Origin: Salinispora mooreana
Lineage (GTDB): Bacteria; Actinomycetota; Actinomycetes; Mycobacteriales; Micromonosporaceae
Length of the DNA stretch: 64,000 nt
Reading direction: 5' to 3'
NCBI RefSeq assembly: GCF_000379065.1
Contig: NZ_KB900614.1
Location: 4,612,333 to 4,676,332, forward strand
Numbering within the stretch: position 1 is the first letter of the stretch; every line of letters begins with the position of its first letter. The notes under the pieces are model-generated. The model ran no database searches. It was not told the DNA's origin and worked only from the letters and a program-made list of their open reading frames with translations. Position numbers and translations under genes: made by a program. Positions 8,861-17,550 of this stretch are shown in pieces.

Positions 8861-9446
8861 CTGGTGCCGCTCCTTGACCTGGTGGCTGCAAAATGTTTTA
8901 GCGAGGCGCACGGTGTACCGGTCGGGTAGTTACCTTGCGGCGGATAGATCTGTCCAATAATTACTGCCAGCCGATTATGCCAGTGATTCCGAAATTCTTT
9001 TCTTCCAGAATGCCCAGTCATGTTGGTGGCGCTAAAATCTCGCCATGTCAATTGGCCTATATCGCTTTTGGCGGTGAAGTTCATGGTTTGTCGTGAAGTC
9101 GTCATCGTGGGGGGAGAGTATTGGAGACGAGCTTTCCTCGAAAGGACCCCGAGGGGGCTCTTGTTCGTTTGACGGAGACGTCTGACTCGATTGGAAACGG
9201 TGCAGGCGGGGTTCAGAACTGCAACTCCGGAATTGCTTTCCTCCTGGCCGTGAACTCGGGTTGGACTGCCCGTTCGACCCACCATCCAGCCGCCCGTATG
9301 AGTAGTCTCGAATCAACTTCTTCGATGCTGCGCATCCCCGTAAGAGAGGGCCGGGAAAGTGAATTGTCGGCGATACGCTGCGAGCACTCTGCCGGCCTTC
9401 CGGTGGCTACCGGCGAGCGCCGCCTTCGCGACGAGAGGTGATGGCC
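8861..9446. promoter_or_regulatory. 586-bp divergent promoter region
   Basis: This stretch separates the minus-strand oxidase operon from the exporter gene and is visibly more AT-rich than its neighbours, especially 8940-9110. It must hold the promoters of both units. No clear operator repeat was found. It also contains the doubtful small ORF listed separately at 9121-9441. Confidence 0.5.
9121..9441 (+). CDS. Possible small ORF coupled to the exporter gene
   Basis: A 106-residue frame opens with TTG at 9121, just after a strong GGGGGGAG, and its stop TGA (9439-9441) overlaps the start region of the exporter gene. The product (METSFPRKDPEGALVRL...) has no recognised motif, signal peptide or hydrophobic segment. 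Third-codon-position GC is lower than in neighbouring genes, which argues against coding. It could be a leader ORF, a remnant, or chance. Confidence 0.25.
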   Translation: METSFPRKDPEGALVRLTETSDSIGNGAGGVQNCNSGIAFLLAVNSGWTARSTHHPAARMSSLESTSSMLRIPVREGRESELSAIRCEHSAGLPVATGERRLRDER

Positions 9447-11015
9447 ATGACGATCGACGCTGCGGCGCGAGCGCGACAGCGAGACTGGATCGGCCTCGGA
9501 GTGCTGTGTCTGGCGACGCTTATGGTTGCCTTTGACACCTTCGTGTTGCTACTGGCCTTCCCCCAGCTCAGTGCCCAATTGGGCGCCGACGGGGTGCAGC
9601 AGTTGTGGATCGCCGACATCTACGGCTTCATGCTTGGCGGGTTTCTGATCACCATGGGGAGCCTGGGAGACCGGATCGGGCGACGACGGCTGTTGCTCGC
9701 CGGTGCCGCGTGCTTCGGCCTCGCCGAGGTGGCTTCGGCGTGGGCGACCAGCCCGGGCATGCTGATCGCCGCGAGGGCGCTGCTCGGCATTGCGGGGGCC
9801 GCGCTGGCACCGTCGATACTGGGGTTAATCCGCAGCATGTTCCGTGACCCGAGGCAACTCGGTGTCGCGATCAGCGCATGGGCCTCCTGTTTCACCCTTG
9901 GGGCCATCGTCGGGCTGCTCGGCGGTGGCGTGCTGCTCGAGCGCTACTGGTGGGGGTCGGCCTTCCTGCTGGGGCTTCCGCTGATGGTCGCCTTGCTCAT
10001 CGTCGGGCCGCTGGTCTTGCCAGAGCATCGCGACCCCGAGGCGCACCGGCCCGACTGGCTAAGCTCGCTGCTCTCACTCGCGGCCGTCCTGTCGGTGGTC
10101 TACGGGGTCAAGGAACTGGCGCGCTACGGCTGGCGTGTCGCACCGCTGCTGGCTATCGGCGTCGGAGTGGTGTTCGCCGTGATGTTTCTTCGTCGCCAGC
10201 GGCGGCTGCCGCGTCCCCTGCTCGATCTGCGGTTGTTCCGCAACCGTCGGTTCACTGTGCCGCTCATCGCGCTGTTGCTGCACAGCTCGCTCACCGGGGC
10301 GGTGCTGCTCTTCATCACCCAGCACTTCCAGATCGTTGATGGTCTGTCGCCGTGGCGAGCCGGTCTCGCGCTTGCGCCCGGGATGTTGCTCAGCGCGGTC
10401 TTCACCCCGCTCGCCGCGGTGCTGGCGCAGCGGGTCCGGCCGGCGATCCTCATCGCGGCCGGCGAGATGATCGTGGTTGTGGGCCTGGTGCTCGTGATGC
10501 TCTCCCGCTTCGAGTCGGGCCCGGCGCTGCTCATCGTTGGGTTCGGGGTCTGGGCTATTGGTGGTACGCCGCTACTGGCAGTCGGGATGGCGATGATCAT
10601 AGGCTCGGCGCCGCCAGAGAGTGCTGGTTCGGCGTCGGCGATGCCGCAGATCAGCAACGAGATGGGCAACGCTGTTGGGGTCGCCACGGTCGGCAGTCTC
10701 GGTGTCGCCTTCTACCACGCACAGGTCGCGGGTGCCTTCCCCGATTCCGTGCCGGGTGACGTGGCGCAGATCGCCTCACAGAGCATCGCGGGGGCGGCCG
10801 GCGCAGCCAGTGGGTTGCCACCGGAACTGGCTGCGGCGGTACTCGAGGTGGCTGGCCCGGCATTCACCGACTCGCTCGTGCTCATCGCCGGGGTTGCCGC
10901 GGTCGTGGTGCTGGGGATCATCGGCCTGTTCGTCTCGCGGCTGCGTGCGGTGCCTCCGGTCGGTCAGGAGGACCCGGCCGCCGAGCCGGCGCGGGTATCA
11001 GAACCCACCGGATGA
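9447..11015 (+). CDS. MFS efflux transporter, EmrB/QacA (DHA2) type
   Basis: The 522-residue protein has about 14 hydrophobic segments, the number expected for DHA2 drug:proton antiporters. It carries the motif A loop GSLGDRIGRRRLLLAG after TM2, and motif C-like glycine/alanine-rich TM5 sequence around LGAIVGLLGGGVLLERYWWG. ATG 9447 is chosen because GAGGTGAT (9435-9442) is a good SD match; GTG 9438 and ATG 9441 are in frame. Transporters of this family (SgcB type) export enediynes, so a self-resistance or secretion role is the natural inference here. Confidence 0.88.
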   Translation: MTIDAAARARQRDWIGLGVLCLATLMVAFDTFVLLLAFPQLSAQLGADGVQQLWIADIYGFMLGGFLITMGSLGDRIGRRRLLLAGAACFGLAEVASAWATSPGMLIAARALLGIAGAALAPSILGLIRSMFRDPRQLGVAISAWASCFTLGAIVGLLGGGVLLERYWWGSAFLLGLPLMVALLIVGPLVLPEHRDPEAHRPDWLSSLLSLAAVLSVVYGVKELARYGWRVAPLLAIGVGVVFAVMFLRRQRRLPRPLLDLRLFRNRRFTVPLIALLLHSSLTGAVLLFITQHFQIVDGLSPWRAGLALAPGMLLSAVFTPLAAVLAQRVRPAILIAAGEMIVVVGLVLVMLSRFESGPALLIVGFGVWAIGGTPLLAVGMAMIIGSAPPESAGSASAMPQISNEMGNAVGVATVGSLGVAFYHAQVAGAFPDSVPGDVAQIASQSIAGAAGAASGLPPELAAAVLEVAGPAFTDSLVLIAGVAAVVVLGIIGLFVSRLRAVPPVGQEDPAAEPARVSEPTG

Positions 11016-11165
11016 TGGTGGAGACCGCCAACGCGATGTGGCACCCTGGGACCCGGCCACCCCCGCGACGGATTTCTCCCAGATGGGTTGTCGATTCGGC
11101 GGTCACTCATCCGTCGTACTGACGGAAGGCCGAACGACATTCGGCGTGAACGGAAGGAGCCACAC

Positions 11166-11501
11166 ATGGCACAGTACGCGATTCTGATATACGACAAGGA
11201 GCTGCCGGGCGGCGTCGCCGACATGCCACAGGAGATCCTTGACGGACACATGGCGGTGCCCGAGAAGATTGAGAAGATCGGCGCCAAGATCGTAAACGCG
11301 CAGGCTACCCAGCCGACCAGCACCGCCACGACCATCCGCAAGGGCGGTGTCATCACTGACGGGCCGTTCATCGAGAGTAAGGAAGCCTTGGCAGGGTTCT
11401 TCGTGATCGAGGCGGAGAACCTTGACCAGGCGATCGCGGTCGGCAAATGCGTGCCGGTTATGGAAGGCGGTATTGAGGTGCGGCCGCTGATTCAGGAGTG
11501 A
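11166..11501 (+). CDS. YCII/DGPF-family protein
   Basis: The 111-residue protein contains the YCII-type alpha/beta barrel and the diagnostic DGPF motif (GGVITDGPFIESKEALAGF). The start at ATG 11166 follows GGAAGGAG. DGPF proteins are genomically tied to ECF42 sigma factors. Here the stop codon overlaps the GTG of the sigma gene, so the two are translationally coupled. The biochemical role of DGPF proteins is not established. Confidence 0.88.
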   Translation: MAQYAILIYDKELPGGVADMPQEILDGHMAVPEKIEKIGAKIVNAQATQPTSTATTIRKGGVITDGPFIESKEALAGFFVIEAENLDQAIAVGKCVPVMEGGIEVRPLIQE

Positions 11502-12748
11502 CTGTCGCGCGGACCGCTGTCCAGCGTGCGGTCGCGGACGCGCACCGTCGTGAGTGGGCTGCTGTGCTCGCCACGACGGTGCGCGTCGCCGGCGACCTGG
11601 ATCTTGCCGAGGAGTGTGTGCAGGAGGCATACGTCGCTGCACTCGACGCCTGGACGCGCTCCGGCGTGCCGGCGAAGCCAGGGGCCTGGCTGACCACGGC
11701 CGCCAAGCGGAACGCGTTCGATGCGCTACGCCGAGCGGATGTACTCCGCTCCAAACTGCACCTCCTCGTCGAAAGCGACGTAACCGAGACGGCGATCGCG
11801 CCGGAGGCCCCGGCCGTCCACGACGACCGCCTCCGGCTCGTGTTCATGTGCTGCCATCCGGCGCTGTCACTCGAATCCCAGGTGGCGCTGACACTGCGGT
11901 TGGTGTGCGGGGTGGCGGTCGCCGACATCGCCAAAGCGTTCCTGGCTGCCGAGACGACCGTCGCCGCCCGGATCACTCGGGCCAAGAAGAAGATCGCTGC
12001 CGCGCGCGTCCCGTTCCAGATGCCGGGCCCAGCAGACTTGCCGGAACGCCTCGACGCCGTACTCACGGTGATTCACCTGGTCTTCACGACCGGGCACACC
12101 GCACCCTCCGGAGGCCAGTTGACTCGCACCGACCTGGTCGAGTTCGCTATCGACCTGGCGCGGATGCTCAACCAGCTGATGCCGACCGAGCGGGAGGTGC
12201 GTGGACTGCTCGCACTGCTGCTGGTCAACCATGCCCGACGGGACACCCGGACTGACAGCAGTGGACGGCTACTGCTGTTGGAGGAACAGGACCGTTCGCT
12301 GTGGGATCGCGCCGGCATCGCCGAAGGACACCGGCTCATTGTCTCTGCGCTTGCCGACGGACCGCCCGGACGGTTCACCCTGCAGGCGGCGATCGCTGGA
12401 CTACACGCGACCGCATCGACCTATGCGGTGACCGACTGGGAGCAGATCGTTACCCTCTACGACGAACTTATCAAGGTGTGGCCCTCACCGGTCGTCGAGC
12501 TCAATCGTGCGGTGGCTGCTGCCATGGTCCATGGACCGGCCTTCGCGTTGAGACTGGTCGAACAGCTCGAGTGTGATGGTCGGCTGAATGGGTATCGCTA
12601 CCTTCCCGCTATCAAGGCTGATCTGTTGCGGCGACTCGGCCGCACGGCTGAGGCCGTGGCGTTCTACCGGCAGGCACTGGTGTTAGCCGAGAATGACGCG
12701 GAGCGGGAGTTCCTGACGGGGCGTATTGCCGCCTGCTCTGCGCGTTGA
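11498..12748 (+). CDS. ECF sigma factor, ECF42 group with C-terminal helical domain
   Basis: The 416-residue protein has sigma region 2 (about 15-85; LDLAEECVQEAYVAALDAW, PGAWLTTAAKRNAFDALRR) and region 4 (about 105-160; LRLVFMCCHPALSLESQVAL, then VADIAKAFLAAETTVAARI). A long alpha-helical, TPR-like C-terminal domain (about 185-416) replaces a separate anti-sigma factor. Length, domain order and the upstream DGPF gene define ECF42. In this group the C-terminal extension is thought to control activity. The GTG start overlaps the preceding stop. It may be a chromosomal gene pair rather than part of the enediyne pathway. Confidence 0.9.
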   Translation: MTVARTAVQRAVADAHRREWAAVLATTVRVAGDLDLAEECVQEAYVAALDAWTRSGVPAKPGAWLTTAAKRNAFDALRRADVLRSKLHLLVESDVTETAIAPEAPAVHDDRLRLVFMCCHPALSLESQVALTLRLVCGVAVADIAKAFLAAETTVAARITRAKKKIAAARVPFQMPGPADLPERLDAVLTVIHLVFTTGHTAPSGGQLTRTDLVEFAIDLARMLNQLMPTEREVRGLLALLLVNHARRDTRTDSSGRLLLLEEQDRSLWDRAGIAEGHRLIVSALADGPPGRFTLQAAIAGLHATASTYAVTDWEQIVTLYDELIKVWPSPVVELNRAVAAAMVHGPAFALRLVEQLECDGRLNGYRYLPAIKADLLRRLGRTAEAVAFYRQALVLAENDAEREFLTGRIAACSAR

Positions 12749-12801
12749 CCGACCTGGCCCGATGTGCGGTCAGGGTTCACGACCCTGCCCTTGGGGACAT
12801 G

Positions 12802-12834
12802 GTGTGCCCCGGCGGATCTCCCGCCAGGGCACAC
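12802..12834. terminator. Strong hairpin between convergent genes
   Basis: Fourteen-base arms (GTGTGCCCCGGCGG and CCGCCAGGGCACAC, one mismatch) enclose a 5-base loop. It sits between the sigma factor gene and the convergent TIGR03084-like gene, as expected for a bidirectional terminator. Confidence 0.75.
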
Positions 12835-12841
12835 GGGGACG

Positions 12842-13633
12842 TCAGCGGGCGAACTGCCCGGGGCGTCGGCCCGGACCGGCCGGTCCGCGGTATGCCTGCG
12901 CGAGGTCCAGCCACCGGTCGGCTTCGTCACCTGCGGTCTTCAACGCCAGGTCGTCGCGGTGGCGGCGTCGGGTCACCAGCAGGCACAGGTCGGTGGCCGA
13001 TCCGGTGATGGTCTGCTCGGCCTCGACCGGTCCGATCTGCCAGAGCGCGCCGGACGGCGCCGTGACGCGGAACTGGAATCGCGTGTCAGGTGCCTCGAGC
13101 CCGCGGGCCAGATAGCCGAAGTCCCAGGTGCGGAGGGCGAACTCCACCAGGTAGCGAAGCCGGTCGCTGTGCTCCCGCTGCGTCCCGAGGGCGTCTGCGA
13201 TGTCCTGACCGTGCCCGAACAACTCCATCATCCCGGCGGCCGCCAGCACTGGTGCGGGGATCGGGCGGACCAGCCACGGTAGTAAAGTGCCATCCGCAAC
13301 AGCAGCGAGGGCCTTCTCGGTGGTGGCCCGCTCATCGCGCCACGCTGCCAGCAGCCGGTGCGGCGGTTGTGCCACGTAGGGGGCCATCGCCGCCTGCACA
13401 TTGGACTCGAACGAGTCACTCATCTGGGACATCATGCGTCGAAACTCGTCCGGGGCAGCGGCCGCGAGACCGGCCATCCGGAAGGTGGCGGCCAGGTGTG
13501 CGATCTGGTGTGCCACCGTCCAGCCCTCGGCCGGCGTCGGCGTTTCCCAGGCATCCTCGGCCAGCCCAGCGACCAGGTGGTCGACGCTCTCGCCCTCGGC
13601 TTTCAGGGCAGCGAATATGTCCTGCTCTGCCAC
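12842..13633 (-). CDS. TIGR03084-like metal-binding protein (DinB/MDMPI fold)
   Basis: The 263-residue product begins AEQDIFAALKAEGESVDHLV and contains PTPAEGWTVAHQIAHLA, whose HxxxH is the metal-ligand region of the DinB/maleylpyruvate-isomerase N-terminal fold. A third ligand is probably in ELFGHGQDIADALG. This matches the length and pattern of the TIGR03084 family. GTG 13633 is chosen because GAGAGG precedes it; the frame open to 13948 runs through a hairpin and is unlikely. Family function is unknown; thiol-dependent isomerase or transferase activity is possible. A hairpin separates it from the upstream CMD gene. Confidence 0.75.
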   Translation of the reverse strand: MAEQDIFAALKAEGESVDHLVAGLAEDAWETPTPAEGWTVAHQIAHLAATFRMAGLAAAAPDEFRRMMSQMSDSFESNVQAAMAPYVAQPPHRLLAAWRDERATTEKALAAVADGTLLPWLVRPIPAPVLAAAGMMELFGHGQDIADALGTQREHSDRLRYLVEFALRTWDFGYLARGLEAPDTRFQFRVTAPSGALWQIGPVEAEQTITGSATDLCLLVTRRRHRDDLALKTAGDEADRWLDLAQAYRGPAGPGRRPGQFAR

Positions 13634-13754
13634 GCGCTCGTCCTCTCGCTGCTGCGACACCTTGGGCCTGACACGCTGTACGCGGCTGGGCGACTGGGCG
13701 ACACCGGCGACGGCTGCCGCCCGGTCCGGCGTCCGGGGGGGGTAAGGGATAGTC

Positions 13755-13778
13755 AGCCGGCTGCCTTGGCAGCCGGCT
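13755..13778. terminator. Perfect 11-bp hairpin
   Basis: AGCCGGCTGCC and GGCAGCCGGCT are perfectly complementary around TT. It lies downstream of the minus-strand CMD gene and upstream of the TIGR03084-like gene. No U-tract follows, so it may be a terminator or an attenuating structure. Confidence 0.6.
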
Positions 13779-13851
13779 TCCCTCATCATCGGCGCGTCGA
13801 GCGGGCGATGTCTTCTCCCGCTGTGCGAACCGCCGTGCCGTCGATCCGGGC

Positions 13852-14937
13852 TCACCTCTTCGCCTCCGGTCCGGGATCGTCGGTGTGCGCGATCAGATCG
13901 TTGTCCAGGCCGGCGCCGATGAGCCGGGCCGCGCTCAGGCTCGCCCATGCGGCCGTCCTGACCAGCGTGGCATCGTCGGCACCGGCGACCCGACAGGCCG
14001 CGATGTCGCCGGCGGTAACGCGGTACGGTGCAAGCGCGGTCAGCAGGGCCAGCCGACCGAGGGGCCGTTCGTCCGGGGGCAGCGCGGTGAGCGCCGCGTC
14101 GAAGAACGTACCGGCGGCCAGGGTAGGTGCGGGCGGGTCGGCGAGCGTTGCCAGCACCAGGGCCCGGGTTCGCTTCGGCAGCACCTGCGCCCCGGCGGCG
14201 TGCAGGGCACCGGCAGACCGTGCCATCGCCGCGGCAATGTGCGGTTGCCCGAGTGACCAGCCGGGCGCCGCCGGGATCGGGGCGGGTGGTAGCAGGTCCA
14301 CTGACCGGCCCGGCGGGACCCGGACCCCGGCCAGTCCCCCCATCACCCGGCTGGCGATCTGGCTGGCCACCTTACGGACCGGGCCCGTGGTGCCAGGCAG
14401 CGGCGACTCCTGGAGAAACACGTGCACCATTCGGTTGAGGTAGTGGAATACCACTGCCACGCCGATCAGCTCCGGTGCGTACGCGAGGGGAAAAGGCGGG
14501 GTCGGGCGGTCGGCCGGTTCGCCGCTGCGCCGTCCCCACTCCGCCAGCGCCGTCAGTTCCGGGTCGGTGGCCGGATCCCGGTTCACGGGGCGCCTCCCGG
14601 GACGGCCGACCAGCCCGGTGACCGCAGCCCCGTGTACGTCAACGCAGTACGGGCAGCGGTTACCGAGCGACACCGCCTCGGCCACCACCTCCTTGGCCCG
14701 CCGGGAGACCAGCCCGTCGGCCAGCAGCGTCTCCCGGAGCAGTGTCCAGCAGGCGCGCAGCGCCTCGGGTGCGGGGGAGTGCAGCATGACCGGCGGTGCG
14801 TAGACGCCGAAGTCGGTGGCGAGCTGGCGGTAGACCTCGGCGACGGCCCCGGTGGCGGTGTTCGGCGGGACCGGGGTGACGTGTCGGATGTGGGTCAGCA
14901 TCGTCCGACTGGTCGCCCGAGCCAGCCATCGGTCCAT
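13852..14937 (-). CDS. AhpD/CMD-family (carboxymuconolactone decarboxylase-like) protein
   Basis: The 361-residue protein has an AhpD-type core with NRCPYCVDVHGA (Cys95-x2-Cys98-x3-His102), the redox or proton-relay motif of CMD proteins. A second, CMD-like helical half lacks the CxxC. It is about twice the length of a single CMD domain. ATG 14937 follows GAGGAGG, whereas the longer frame has no RBS. It lies 67 bp after the GMC oxidoreductase and on the same strand, so it is probably cotranscribed. A role in disposing of peroxide made by the oxidase is a reasonable inference. Confidence 0.8.
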   Translation of the reverse strand: MDRWLARATSRTMLTHIRHVTPVPPNTATGAVAEVYRQLATDFGVYAPPVMLHSPAPEALRACWTLLRETLLADGLVSRRAKEVVAEAVSLGNRCPYCVDVHGAAVTGLVGRPGRRPVNRDPATDPELTALAEWGRRSGEPADRPTPPFPLAYAPELIGVAVVFHYLNRMVHVFLQESPLPGTTGPVRKVASQIASRVMGGLAGVRVPPGRSVDLLPPAPIPAAPGWSLGQPHIAAAMARSAGALHAAGAQVLPKRTRALVLATLADPPAPTLAAGTFFDAALTALPPDERPLGRLALLTALAPYRVTAGDIAACRVAGADDATLVRTAAWASLSAARLIGAGLDNDLIAHTDDPGPEAKR

Positions 14938-15004
14938 GATTTTCCTCCTCGAGCCGGACGCTGCGGGCCGATGGGCATGCGCCAGCCCGCCCCGCGGCAC
15001 GTCC

Positions 15005-16639
15005 TCAGCTGACGGCGGTCGCCGGCACGGTCCGGCTGGAACCCTCCGGCAAGGATCCGCCGTAGGTGACCCGCACGCCGCGTTCCTGCGCGGCGCGGAT
15101 GATGCCGGGCACGGCCCGTTCGGCGAGTGCGGCGATGGTCAGTGCCGGGTTCACCGTCAGGGCACCGGGTACCGCGGAACCGTCGGTGACGAAGATTCCT
15201 GGGTGCTGCCGTAACTCGTGCCGGTCGTCCAGGGCGGAGGTCTCGGGGTTGTCACCGATCCGGCAGGAGGAGAGCGGGTGCACGGTGTACGCGCCGACGA
15301 CATCGTTGGTCCACGGCGTTACCCGGGCCAGCCCATCGCGTTCCAAAATGTCTTTGACGTCGGCGTCGGAGGCCGCCCAGCCGCGCAACGTGTTTGGAGT
15401 GGGGCGGTAGCGTAGTGGTCCACGACCGAGCATCTGCTGGGAGATGCGATCGGCGTTCCCGGTGGCAGGTGGCGGCCCGAAGACACCCTCGTTGTCGTCC
15501 TCGGACATGGTGAAGACGGTCAGCCAGGACTGCCAGCGACGCATCATCTCTTTCTTCTCCACGCCAAACCAGCTCGGTCCGGTCGGCTCGGGTACCTGGG
15601 CGAGGATGGTGCCGAGGCCGGGCGGGAAGTAGAGCTGCTCCAGCGAGTAGCGCTCGAACTCGGGCAGGCTCCCGTCGAGTCGATCCCAGGATGCCACGGT
15701 CGGTCCGCGTCCGATCTGGTTGGCGGCGTACGCCTTGCCGCCGGGTCGGGACAGGCCGAGCACCTCGCGGACCCGGTCCTCGTCGAACACGGCGGTGTTC
15801 AGCCGCTCGCCATTGCTGGAGAAGTAGCGTCCCACCGCGGGGGGCATCGCGCCGAGGGTCGTCTCGGAGCGCTGAAGGATCACGGGCGTGGCACCGGCGC
15901 CCGCCGCGACGATTACGATCTTGGCGTCGATCGTGCCGCTGTCGTGCAGGATTCGGTAGTCCTCGGCGTCAACGTTTCGGTAGTGCACCCGGTAGCCACC
16001 GTCGTCATTGCGCGAGAGGTGCTGCACCTCGTGCAGTGGGCGGACTTCGGCGCCGTGGGCAAGAGCGGCCGGCAGGTAGTTCAGCAGCAGCGAGCGCTTG
16101 GCGTCGAAGCGACAGCCGGCCATCATCCAGTTGCAGTTCGTACACATGTCGACGTCGACCGCCGATGGCACCGGATTGGCGGTCCGGCCGGCGTGCGCAC
16201 AGGCCGCCGCGAACAGGCCGCCAGCGTAGGGAATCTTCTCCCAGCTCTGCTTCGTGACTGGCAGGGCCTCGGTCGCCCGGTCGTACCAGGGGTCCAGGCT
16301 GTCCCGGGTGATGGCTGACGGCCACATCCGCTGGCCGATGCTGCCGCGGCGCTCGAAGACGAACCGTGGCGCGCGGGGCATGGTGGCGAAGTAGACGACG
16401 CTGCCGCCACCGACACAATTGCCGCCGAGCAGGCTCATACCGTCGCCGACCGTGAAGTCGAAGATGCGGGTGTACGAGGAACCGAGCTTGAAGTCGTGGT
16501 CGAACTCCTCGGCGGACAGCCACGGTCCACGTTCGAGAACCACCACCTCTGCGCCGCCGGCGGCCAGGTGATAGGCGGGTATGGCACCGCCGAAGCCGCT
16601 GCCGATGATCACTACGTCGGTGCTGGCGGTACTGCTCAT
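15005..16639 (-). CDS. GMC oxidoreductase (cholesterol-oxidase-like)
   Basis: The 544-residue flavoprotein opens with the dinucleotide-binding motif VVIIGSGFGGAIPAYHLA and has LLGGNCVGGGSVVYFATMPR, typical of the cholesterol oxidase/GMC branch. The C-terminal VHPLSSCRIG (catalytic His) and VNPALTIAALAERA complete the active site. There is no signal peptide. A Cys cluster, MCTNCNWMMAGC (about residues 164-175), could bind metal. Its ATG overlaps the stop of the upstream small-subunit gene. It oxidises an alcohol with release of peroxide or transfer of electrons. The substrate could be a steroid or an enediyne intermediate; location favours the latter. Confidence 0.85.
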   Translation of the reverse strand: MSSTASTDVVIIGSGFGGAIPAYHLAAGGAEVVVLERGPWLSAEEFDHDFKLGSSYTRIFDFTVGDGMSLLGGNCVGGGSVVYFATMPRAPRFVFERRGSIGQRMWPSAITRDSLDPWYDRATEALPVTKQSWEKIPYAGGLFAAACAHAGRTANPVPSAVDVDMCTNCNWMMAGCRFDAKRSLLLNYLPAALAHGAEVRPLHEVQHLSRNDDGGYRVHYRNVDAEDYRILHDSGTIDAKIVIVAAGAGATPVILQRSETTLGAMPPAVGRYFSSNGERLNTAVFDEDRVREVLGLSRPGGKAYAANQIGRGPTVASWDRLDGSLPEFERYSLEQLYFPPGLGTILAQVPEPTGPSWFGVEKKEMMRRWQSWLTVFTMSEDDNEGVFGPPPATGNADRISQQMLGRGPLRYRPTPNTLRGWAASDADVKDILERDGLARVTPWTNDVVGAYTVHPLSSCRIGDNPETSALDDRHELRQHPGIFVTDGSAVPGALTVNPALTIAALAERAVPGIIRAAQERGVRVTYGGSLPEGSSRTVPATAVS

Positions 16640-17205
16640 GCGGGACTCCCGGAGGGAACGGTGTCGGGGTGTAGGGGCGCCAGGGGACGGCCGTAGGAGT
16701 ACTCGGGAAAGCGCCAGATGCCGTCGTCATCGGGTCGGGCAAGGCCAATCGCCAGCAGGCCCGGATGCCCGGCGGCAAGGGCCTCGTGGGTGCCGATGTG
16801 CGCCGCGCTGTCGAAGGCCATGTTGCTGAAGAGCGCCAACCCCACCCACATCTCTTGCTCGGCGTGCCCTGGCTCCAGCAGTTCGCTGACAAGTGCGGTG
16901 CGGTGGTCGTAGGAGAGGGCCACGAACGGCGGCGTACGGGGATCGAGCGGCAGCGCATGCGACTCGGCGTAGCTCGCGGCATGTGCGTTCAACGCCTCGC
17001 TCAGCGGTGCCAGGGTCATGGCGAATCCGCTGGCCGGATCCTCCAGCAGGGCCAGTGCCCCGCTGGCGACGGCGCCACCGTCAGCCGAGACGCCGGCGAT
17101 CGCCCGGTCGTCAGGCGAGCGCTTCTGACCCGGAACAATAGTGTCGGCAAACGCTTCCAGCGTCATGACTCGGGTCTGCTCGGAGTCGGGATCTTCCGTC
17201 TGCAT
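16636..17205 (-). CDS. DUF5987-like small protein, probable GMC partner subunit
   Basis: The 189-residue protein contains MTLEAFADTIVPG, resembling gluconate 2-dehydrogenase subunit 3, and a GHAEQEMWVGLALFSNMAFD segment. It carries no TAT or Sec signal, unlike periplasmic subunit 3 proteins. Its stop overlaps the ATG of the GMC oxidoreductase by four bases, so the two are translationally coupled and probably form a cytosolic complex. I assign DUF5987 from memory of the sequence pattern; the subunit role is inference. Confidence 0.6.
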   Translation of the reverse strand: MQTEDPDSEQTRVMTLEAFADTIVPGQKRSPDDRAIAGVSADGGAVASGALALLEDPASGFAMTLAPLSEALNAHAASYAESHALPLDPRTPPFVALSYDHRTALVSELLEPGHAEQEMWVGLALFSNMAFDSAAHIGTHEALAAGHPGLLAIGLARPDDDGIWRFPEYSYGRPLAPLHPDTVPSGSPA

Positions 17206-17550
17206 GGCGTTCCCTTCGTCTCTGTTTGACGTGCATCCGTCGAGGCGCCGCGGTTACTTCTGGCAGCTTCTCGTTCCCATTTATGCATTGTGCTGAGAAG
17301 GGCGTAGGGAGAGATGAAAGGCGTCATCTGTTCAGCAGATGCGACACCCAATCACTGCATCATCGATGGCGCCGGTCGAAGCTTGCACCTCTTTCTTTGC
17401 GGTGGCATGTGGAAGTCACATTTACCCGTCGTGCCGGCAGGCCTTCGCCACGGGTGCGCAACGCAGAAGAGGAGGTATGCCCCCGACGACGCGGACGATA
17501 GAGACGCCGCCGGTTCCGGTGGAAGACGTCGTACCGACAGGGAGACTGTC
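17206..17550. promoter_or_regulatory. 345-bp divergent promoter region
   Basis: This gap separates the minus-strand GMC operon from the first unbL-like gene. An in-frame ATG at 17314 would extend the downstream gene, but its extension has no family similarity and its RBS spacing is poor. No operator-like repeat was recognised. Confidence 0.45.

Noticed and set aside
13634..13948. Long N-terminus for the TIGR03084-like protein
   Set aside because: The extension is Arg/Pro-rich, crosses a perfect hairpin and overlaps the region just after the CMD gene; GTG 13633 has an SD.
17314..17550. N-terminal extension of the first DUF1702 protein to ATG 17314
   Set aside because: The extra 79 residues have no DUF1702 similarity and the RBS spacing is poor; ATG 17551 has GGGAG upstream.
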